This document shows positions 57,584-64,000 of a stretch of DNA of 64,000 nucleotides, in pieces (position 1 is the first letter of the stretch; each line of letters begins with the position of its first letter). Both the position numbers and the translations under genes were made by a program. Below the pieces are notes generated by a model. The model did no database searches, was not told the DNA's origin, and saw only the letters and a program-made list of their open reading frames with translations. This DNA comes from Cephalotus follicularis. Taxonomy: Eukaryota; Streptophyta; Magnoliopsida; Oxalidales; Cephalotaceae. The stretch spans positions 186,001-250,000 of the forward strand of contig BDDD01001805.1 in NCBI GenBank assembly GCA_001972305.1. Direction: 5' to 3'.

Positions 57584-58630
57584 TGTAACGACCCAGGTCC
57601 AATTTGGCATTTGGACTTTGGCTTTGGGCCATGGAAATTTTCTTTTCTTTTGGATAAGAAGAGTGTGGGCCTTAAGGTTTGAGCTTTAAGTGGTTGGTTT
57701 CCTTTTTCCTTTGGCTTTGTTGCCTTATGCTTTTTGGCGGGATGGTTTTGTGTGTGCATGTGCTGGTGGTAGGAGGTATAAGGGATTGGCAGAGTCCCAT
57801 CTTGTCAAGCACACAACCTTCGCATCTAAGGACAGTATAGCCACAAAGAGCTGTTGTTTCTATTGTTGTGCCAGAAGAAGTGATAGTTGAGAGAGGTGTA
57901 AGTTTTCTGTGCTTTCTTCATTCTTCTTCTTTCCTTCTGAAGTTTTCCTTTGGCGAAGAAGAGTTTTGCTTGGCAATGTGCATGCCAAATCTTCCGTTTA
58001 CAGTGGAGTCAAAGATGGTGATGGTAATCGTGGTGCTCCATGGTGGAATGTTGAGCTTGGTGGATGGTCAGGGTGACTATCCAGGGAGCGATCATGCATG
58101 TAGGTCATATGTATGTTTTCCCTCTGTTTTTGTTACAGACTGTGCTAAGTCTGTGTTCTTTGTTCTTGTAGCTGAGGAACAGAATGTTGTGGTGTGCTCT
58201 TGGATCTTGGTGCATCCCAGGACATTTTGGTGTCCTCGGACGTTTTGGTTCCTCGGGTATCCACGGACGCTTAGTTCGTGTTGAGGCCCAATAGCTTAGG
58301 AGTTTGTTGTTAAGGTGAAGAGTTGTAGCGTTTGGCTCCTCGGGCTCTTGGTAGACCTGGGTGTTTGGCTGAGCACATGCGGGGTGCATGTGGGGTTCCC
58401 CGAGCTTAAGTGAAACAGTGAGTTTTAGCTCCCATCAGCCCTTTTTTTGGGATACGGCGTGGTATCGCGTGTTCCTAGCCCTGGCGTTTCTGGTCGGGCT
58501 TTTGTGTTTTAGACGCCTGGAGCCTTTTGCTCCACGCTTTTGTTGTGTGGTTTGGTTTGGAAGGTTGTTGGCAGGTGTGCCATCCCCGGCAGAGCTCGTT
58601 TCCCCAGGTGTTTTGGGAATGGGTCCTGTT
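57584..58630 (+). repeat. 3' LTR of element B (1,047 bp)
   Basis: Matches 15482-16617: TGTAACGACCCAGGTCC to GGGTCCTGTT, followed by the TSD ATACC and the continuation of Tat gag. Confidence 0.88.
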
Positions 58631-58635
58631 ATACC

Positions 58636-59580
58636 TGTCAGAGGTACGAAACCTAAACTGCACTCCCTTCACTCCATAGATACTTGGGAGCCTATGCCAA
58701 GAAGGTTTAGGTTCCCGACATTTAGAGAATATGACAGGTCCTCTGACCCAATAGAGCATGTGAGGATTACACCCAGATCATGCTAGTGCACCAAGCTTCA
58801 GACGCAGTCCTTTGCTGAGGACTTCCATCCACTTTTATGAGTGCAACTCAAACATAGTACTCCACGTTGCCCCCGAAGTCTATGGCGAACTTCAAGCAAT
58901 TTAGTGAGATATTCGTAACGAAATTCCTCAACAGCACCACCCAGAGAAAAAAATTCTAATTATCTGATCAACGTGGTGCAAGAAAAAAAATGAATCCCTC
59001 AGAAACTACCTGACTCGATTCAACAAGGAGTCCTTGATGGTAAAAGACCTGGAACCTTCCTTTGCTCTGGCAGCCTTGAGCAGCGGGTTGAGAGATAACT
59101 CAGCTTTCACTTTCTCCCTGATGAAGAAGCCCGCCCTAGATATGGTAGACCTCCTTAGAAGAGATAAAAAGTATGAAAATGCAAAAGAGGGTCTGGCGGC
59201 TAGAAAAGAGAAGAGGAAAGGGGGGCTAGGCTAATGGAAGGTGACCCGAGGCACAAACTCTCCAAGAGGGAGGACTCACCAAAAAGGGGATCACCAATCC
59301 CCAATTACAACGCTTTCGCCCCTATCTTGGAGATGCGTACCAAAATCCTTGCAGTGGAGAAGGAAAATGTCCCAATCCAGTGGTAAGCTCCGTTGAGATC
59401 CCCAGCAGACAAGAGGGACTCGAGCAAGTACTGCCGATACCACCGTGATCATGTGCATGATACGGAGGAGTGTAAGCAGTTAAAAAAACAGATAGAGGTC
59501 CTGATCCGCAAAGGTCGTCTGAGGGAATATATGGATAGGGATACTCCCTAGGGAAGAAGGAAGCGCAGAGAAGAAGCTCT
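58636..59580 (+). pseudogene. Tat gag, central and C-terminal part
   Basis: After element B the plus strand reads VRGTKPKLHSLHSIDTWEPM, RRFRFPTFREYDRSSDPIEH, a broken gag core (FKQFSEIFVTKFL near 58880), then VKDLEPSFALAALSSGLRDN, FTFSLMKKPALDMVDLLRRD. ALAALSSGLRD is characteristic of Tat/Ogre-type Gag. Near 59430 a zinc-knuckle-like stretch (CRYHRDHVHDTEECKQL) follows. Several frameshifts and stops; one exchange of frames occurs across the B insertion. Confidence 0.75.
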
Positions 59581-59603
59581 ACAACAGGGAGATGAGAAAC
59601 AAT

Positions 59604-59815
59604 CTAGAGGTGTGATACACACCATTTCTGGAGGAATCTCTTCTGGAGGCAATCACAATTGGGCCAAAAAGGCCTTTGCAAGACTGACCTTTTCCGTGCA
59701 GCAACAACACACGCAGGGAAAAAGGTTGAAGATTGATGGAGAAGATGAGGTGATATCCTTCTTAGAGTCGGATTTGGAGGGAGTACGTCTCCCCCATGAT
59801 AACCCAAAGGTGTGA
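59604..59815 (+). pseudogene. Tat protease fragment
   Basis: Plus residues VIHTISGGISSGGNHNWAKK, AFARLTFSVQQ, EDEVISFLESDLEGVRLPHD fit the segment just ahead of the Tat retropepsin active site. The active-site LVDNGSS-type motif never appears; the frame is cut after PHDNPKV. Confidence 0.7.
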
Positions 59816-60060
59816 TACACACTATTTCTTGCTTAATAATGGTTCTCAACTGAGAGAGATGGAGATAGAGGAACTGATTACATTCCTCAAAAATAATAGA
59901 GATGTAGTTTTATGGTCTGCAGAAGAGAAGTACTATCAGTGAAGAAATGTATAAATGGTCAATCCATTCAATAAAGATGATGTTTCTTTAATACATTTAC
60001 AAGCTTGCAAGAGAGCTGTCAGAGCATGAGGTTCAATGTTCATGTCCTTAAACCTCTGAA
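59816..60060 (+). other. Deletion junction in the Tat element: filler and pre-RT scrap
   Basis: 59810-59833 repeats the AGGTGTGATACACAC...ATTTCT block already present at 59607-59630. Then plus codons read REMEIEELITFLKNNRDVVL, WSAE, the segment just upstream of gypsy RT. RT itself is missing and non-coding DNA follows. This is the scar that removed the protease active site, RT, RNase H and integrase. Confidence 0.65.
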
Positions 60061-61760
60061 CAGCCTTCAGCAGTTCCCACAATAAAAGACTCCCAAGGGA
60101 GCAATCACAGCAGGGTCTTGATACATGACCACAACTCTCTAAGTCTGAAGCAGACTACTCCCAGCAGAGGAGCAATCAGAGTAGGCCCTTGATACAGGAC
60201 CACAGCTCTCCAAGTCCGAAGCAGACTACTCCCAGCAGAGGAGCAATTAGATTAGGGCCTTGATACATGACCACAACTCTGCCAGTCTCAAGAAGACTAA
60301 AGCTTTAATACAAGCTTACTTAAAGACTCCCAAGGGAGCAGTCAGAGTAGACCCTTGATACAACACCACAGTTCTTCAAGTTGGAAGCAGACTCCTTTAA
60401 AGCTTTAATACAAGCTTATTCAAAGACTCCTAAGGGAGCAATCAGAGCAGGCCCTTAATACAGGACCATAGCTCTCCAAGCTTTAATACAAGCTTATTCA
60501 AAGACTCCCAAAGGAGCAAATGCTGGTCTGTAAACCCATAAAAACTTGTCAGACCAGACCTAAAATCTTGGTCTGCGAACACATAGGAAATCGCAAAGAT
60601 CAAGCCTTGTTGCCTGAGCGCTTTAATACAAGTGTCCCCAAGCTCAGGCGACCTGGTCTGAAAAATATCAGACCAATACGAAATTCTGGTCTACAAACCC
60701 TTTAGAACTTGTCAGACTAGACCTAAAATATTGGTCTGTGAACACATAAGAACTCGCAAAGATCAACTTTGTTGGCTGAGCACTTTAATGCAAGTGCCCT
60801 CATGAGGGCTAAAAAGCTTAGGAGACCTGGTCTGAAAAATTTTAGACCAGTACAAAACGCTGGTCTATAAACCCATAAGAACTTGTCAGACCAGACCTAA
60901 AACATGTATTGAAAGGCGAACACATAAGACCTCGCAACGATCAAGATCAAGTTTGTTGGCTGAGCACTTTGATAAAAGTGCCCCAATGGGGGCTAAAAAG
61001 CTCAGGCGACCTGGTTTGAAAAATATCAAACCGGTACGAAATCCTGGTCTGAAAACCCATAAGAACTTGTCAGACTGGACCTAAATCGTATCTTGATCTG
61101 CGAATACATAAGAAATTGCAAAGATCAAGTTTGTTGGTTGAGCGCTTTAATACAAGTGCCCCCAAAAAGCTCAGGCGACCTTGTCTGAAAAATATCAGAC
61201 CAGTACGAAATGCTGGTTTGTAAACCAATAAGAATTTGTCAGACCAGACCTAAAACATGTCTTGAAAGGCCAACATATAAGACCTCGCAAAGGTCAAGAT
61301 CAAGTTTGTTGGCTGAACTCTTTGATACATGTGCCCCCATAGGGCTAAAAAGCTCAGGTGACCTGGTTTGAAAAATATCATACCAGTACGAAATCCTGGT
61401 CTGCAAACCCATAAGAACTTGTCAGACTAGACCTAAATCGTATATTGATCTGTGAACACATAAGAACTCGTAAAGATCAAGTTTGTTGGCTGAGCACTTT
61501 GATACAAGTGCCCCCATAGGGGCTAAAAAACTCAGGTGACCTGGTCTGAAAAATATCAAACCAGTACAAAATCATGGTTTGTAAACCCATAAGAACTTGT
61601 CAGACCATACCTAAAATCGTATCTTGATCTGCGAATACATAAGAACTCGCAGAGATCAAGTCTTGTCGGCTGAGCGCTTTGACACAAGTGCCCCATGGGG
61701 GCTAAAACTCAGGCGACCTGGTCTGAAAAGTATCAGGCCAGTACAAAAGATGTTGGACGT
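60060..61760 (+). repeat. Tandem repeats in the 3' region of the Tat element
   Basis: Two repeat types. 60080-60515: about six units of 75-100 bp with ACTCCCAAGGGAGCAATCAG and CAGGACCACAGCTCTCCAAG. 60522-61745: about seven units of 160-185 bp starting near 60522, 60682, 60858, 61041, 61212, 61396 and 61572 with CTGGTCTGTAAACCCATAAG. Each long unit ends in a hairpin CTGGTCTGA-AAAATA-TCAGACCAG. Tandem repeats in the 3' untranslated region are a known property of Tat elements. Confidence 0.85.
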
Positions 61761-61899
61761 TCTCATACAAATTTTCTTAAGGGACTTGAAGAGCTCAAAT
61801 CGACAAAGTTTGGATTCGCCAGACTAAATGAAATAAAAAACAAAGTTTTATTGCATTGCGAGAGTAACAATTACAAAAAATACAAAGGTACCATGCAAA

Positions 61900-62520
61900 T
61901 AGAAATACAGAAGCTAAGGCTCTGGAGTAGAGTCCTGAACATTTTCGAGCTGAGGAGCAGCAACTGTCTGTAAAGCTGGCTCAGAGGAAGGAAGCTCTTT
62001 GGCATCATCACCAGAGGACGAGGCAGTCAAATCTGGAAGCTCCGCCCTCTATGACTCTTTCTCCTGCAGATAGTCAGAGGAACCTCAGGAAGAAGAGCGG
62101 TCACTCAGTTACGGCAAATATAGAAGCCCCGACAAAAATATGGCGCATACTCCATAAAGACTTCCTCCCCAAAAGCTAGAGAAGCCTTATACTGGTATGC
62201 GGCCTCATCTATTATTCCCCGAAAATCTGCTGAAGCCTTGAAGTCTTCCACGGCCCCAGCCATAGCATCTTGAAACTCAGACGAAGCTCTAAAATCCACA
62301 AGGGCTTTATCAACTACCTCTTGAACCTGAGTAGCTTCCCTGTCTTGGAGCTCTTAAGCCCCAAAAACCTCATCCAGCCGAGCATGGGCTAAGTCAACCA
62401 CCCCTTTGTGCTCTACGTTCTCTTGGCGTAGCTGGTTGAGGAGTTCATGGTCTGCCTTGGAGTTGTCCACTATCAAGTGGATGTCATTCAAGACCTGCTC
62501 AAGCAAGAACACCTCATAAA
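61900..62520 (-). pseudogene. Antisense ORF remnant of the Tat element
   Basis: Minus 62105-62299 reads MDFRASSEFQDAMAGAVEDF, KASADFRGIIDEAAYQYKAS, YFCRGFYICRN, then a stop and VTALLPE. Repeated xFKAS..F modules followed by GF..C and a LFP/LLP motif resemble the unknown protein encoded antisense near the 3' end of Grande-type Tat elements. Reading is broken by stops beyond both ends. Function unknown. The resemblance rests on memory of the family, not a search. Confidence 0.5.
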
Positions 62521-62544
62521 TGTTTATCCTCATCTACAAAGTTC

Positions 62545-62564
62545 GGAGAAGAATGAGCATGGGG
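62545..62564 (+). other. Polypurine tract of the Tat element
   Basis: GGAGAAGAATGAGCATGGGG lies just before the 3' LTR. Purine-rich but with two pyrimidines; position supports the call. Confidence 0.45.
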
Positions 62565-62569
62565 CCCAC

Positions 62570-63008
62570 TGATATGGGAAAATTTATAGACAAATAAGGC
62601 GCTGACACGTGTCACTTGGGGCCACAAATACACGGGTAAAACGCTAAAAAACGTGGTCCTGATGGGGAGAAAACTCCTCCAATCAAAGCTGAGGAAACGG
62701 TTGAATAATTCCAATCATTTCCAAGGGACCAATAACTCCTTCATGATGATGAGCAGTTCAGGGACAGTTACGGTCAGGTAGGACTATAAATACAAAAAAA
62801 AAAAACTATGGGGGGTCGATCAACTTACCATACACTCATATTATCTTCTCTGTAAATCAACTGACTTAAGCATCGGATGGTTCCCGGGAGTAAAAACTCA
62901 TGGACTTTCGATAGTTTGCCTTCTTTGTGTGCTGGGAAGACCAGAGAACCTGAAACAAAGAACCCGAATCCATTGAATTCTTCGGAACATCCAACGATTT
63001 TTCCAACA
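62570..63008 (+). repeat. 3' LTR of the Tat element (about 440 bp)
   Basis: Starts TGATATGGGAAAATTT and ends TTTTCCAACA. It contains CTATAAATA (62784-62792) and GACTTAAGCATCGGATGG, a segment near the R/U5 border seen in many Tat LTRs. No second copy is in the window, so the ends rest on TG/CA and the polypurine tract. Confidence 0.6.
62784..62792 (+). promoter_or_regulatory. TATA box in the Tat LTR
   Basis: CTATAAATA about 215 bp into the LTR, followed by the AAGCATCGGA segment; the usual promoter position for this short LTR type. Confidence 0.55.
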
Positions 63009-64000
63009 AATCAAACATTCACACGTGAATAACCGTTATGAAGTTGATTTCTGCATCAATATATATATATTTCTAAATCTCCAATCACATATGTAAGCGA
63101 ACATTTCATAGAAATTTGAATAAATAACATGATGTTTCACTACCATTTAAATTAAGTGACACCAACTATAAAGATTGTAACACACCGTCCATAATCTGTG
63201 AATCTAAACATAGACTCACCTGCCTTAGGTCAGACATTTATTTGTACTTTAATGAACAATTTCAGGATCCAAACTCGAGATCTATTATAAAAATAATAGA
63301 TATTAATTTCTGACATGCATGAAGAGTTAATTCAGTTCGGAACCACTGAAACCACATAATGATATATGGAGCTTGAATTGAATAGCTAGTCATGTTGTCA
63401 ACCTCCAGTAATTGGGATTTATAAATTAATTGTTATACAAAAGAAAGCAATTCGGTTGCTGTTGCTTTCAAATTATACTTGTAAGAAACTGACCTGTTAT
63501 GACATTAATTGCATTTTGAGGGAGGTACTGATGATTTTAATTCCTTGTATCGTCTAGCTTTCAGACTCACGGTGATGGTTCAATAAAAAGTTTGGCTTAT
63601 TAGAATAGTTCCCATACCCACCTTGCCTATTATATTGCGTATGTTTTAGACTCTTGCTATAGAAATGTTTAGGAAAAAGTCCAAAGGTAATTTTAAAAAA
63701 AGTACAAATATACGTAGGGAAAGTGAATATGCTCGATCGCCTTAGATACTGAATTAGACGTAGATCCGATCGTCGAGTTTAATAATCCATATACGTAGAT
63801 CATATCTAGAAATTTTCAAGTCGATCGAATACCTCTAAATATTTTGTTTTCATATAACAATTTGAACGGTCAATCTAACTATTTTACAAGTTTTTTTTGT
63901 CAATTTTCAATTATTCTTGTTGATTCAAGATTTCCTCAGGGATTAATAAGGTGTTCTTTGCTTTTATACTCATGCTAACCTTGTTTGAAGTGTCGGTTTA
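63009..64000. other. AT-rich right flank without recognisable features
   Basis: No long ORF, no repeat shared with the rest of the window and no retroelement motif seen. A short TATATATATAT run lies at 63060. Possibly host DNA outside the nest, but without the left Tat border this cannot be shown. Confidence 0.4.

Larger units (their letters stand above)
15482..58630 (+). mobile_element. Element B: Ty3/gypsy (chromovirus-like) retrotransposon, nested host of G and C
   Basis: Paired LTRs (15482-16617 and 57584-58630) flank primer site, gag, protease, RT, RNase H and integrase on plus. TSDs ATACC (15477-15481, 58631-58635) show one insertion into Tat gag. Its pol is interrupted by solo LTR G (20158-22885) and by element C (23662-57084); coding resumes correctly after each. 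The backbone without inserts is about 7 kb. It has about 20 nonsense codons, one frameshift and a truncated chromodomain region. PR-RT-RH-INT order and the tail LVKVFW..EEAT fit chromoviruses (Tekay/Del-like). Confidence 0.9.
15205..63008 (+). mobile_element. Tat-lineage Ty3/gypsy element, split by the B nest and lacking RT to integrase
   Basis: Gag starts at about 15241, is interrupted at 15481 by element B and resumes at 58636. It is followed by protease (59604-59815), a pre-RT scrap, a 3' region of tandem repeats (60060-61760), an antisense ORF remnant (61900-62520) and a 440-bp 3' LTR (62570-63008). Gag residues (ALAALSSGLRD) and protease residues (SFLESDLEGVRLPHD-like), 3' tandem repeats and an antisense ORF all fit the Tat group (Grande, Ogre, Retand). 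The left end is unclear: no matching 5' LTR is in the window. Confidence 0.7.

Noticed and set aside
15482..63008. LTR H and the Tat 3' LTR as one LTR pair
   Set aside because: Length (2.3 kb against 0.44 kb) and sequence are unrelated.

Overview
The window is repeat-dense plant nuclear DNA, most likely eudicot. It is almost entirely LTR retrotransposons inserted into one another, plus two MITE-like inverted-repeat elements. I found no convincing host gene, rRNA or tRNA. The evidence is plant-type Ty1/copia and Ty3/gypsy gag, protease, reverse transcriptase (RT), RNase H and integrase fragments, initiator-Met tRNA primer sites (TGGTATCAGAGC type), LTRs beginning TG, and short target-site duplications (TSDs). 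I cannot name the species. Element letters (A to K) are mine.

Layout. 1-3316: 5' part of a Sirevirus-like copia element (A, minus). 3317-5381: unassigned DNA with a 250-bp tandem duplication and a complete 169-bp MITE with a 9-bp TSD. 5382-12861: a second MITE-like element split by a Sirevirus-like copia element (K, minus, 5450-12761), itself carrying a solo LTR (J, 7421-9583, TSD CCTAT). 12876-15204: a 2.3-kb gypsy-type LTR (H). 15205-63008: a Tat-lineage gypsy element on plus, opened inside gag by a nest.

Nest order, from TSDs and from coding sequence that resumes on the far side: Tat element > gypsy B (15482-58630, TSD ATACC) > gypsy C (23662-57084, minus, TSD AGACC/AGACA) and solo LTR G (20158-22885). 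C holds copia E (about 24682-41231) in its 3' LTR and gypsy D (42653-50649, TSD GACAT) in its integrase. E holds a D-family solo LTR (28442-35326, TSD AGTGC), which holds a truncated gypsy F (28517-33579). That is six levels. The Tat 3' end carries tandem repeats with a conserved hairpin, an antisense ORF remnant and a 440-bp 3' LTR. 63009-64000 is AT-rich flank.

No element looks autonomous. A lacks most of gag and protease; K lacks integrase and RT; B has about 20 nonsense codons and altered protease and RT active sites; C lost RNase H; D keeps gag only; F lost protease, integrase and its 3' LTR; the Tat copy lost RT to integrase.

Two signals stand out. First, LTRs of nearly every family here, copia and gypsy alike, contain arrays of a GTCGAC- or GTTGAC-centred short palindrome repeated every 19-22 bp, usually 100-350 bp upstream of a TATA-like box. 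Second, nearly all in-frame stops in the gag-pol ORFs fit C-to-T change at CAG, CGA or CAA, as expected from deamination of methylated cytosine.
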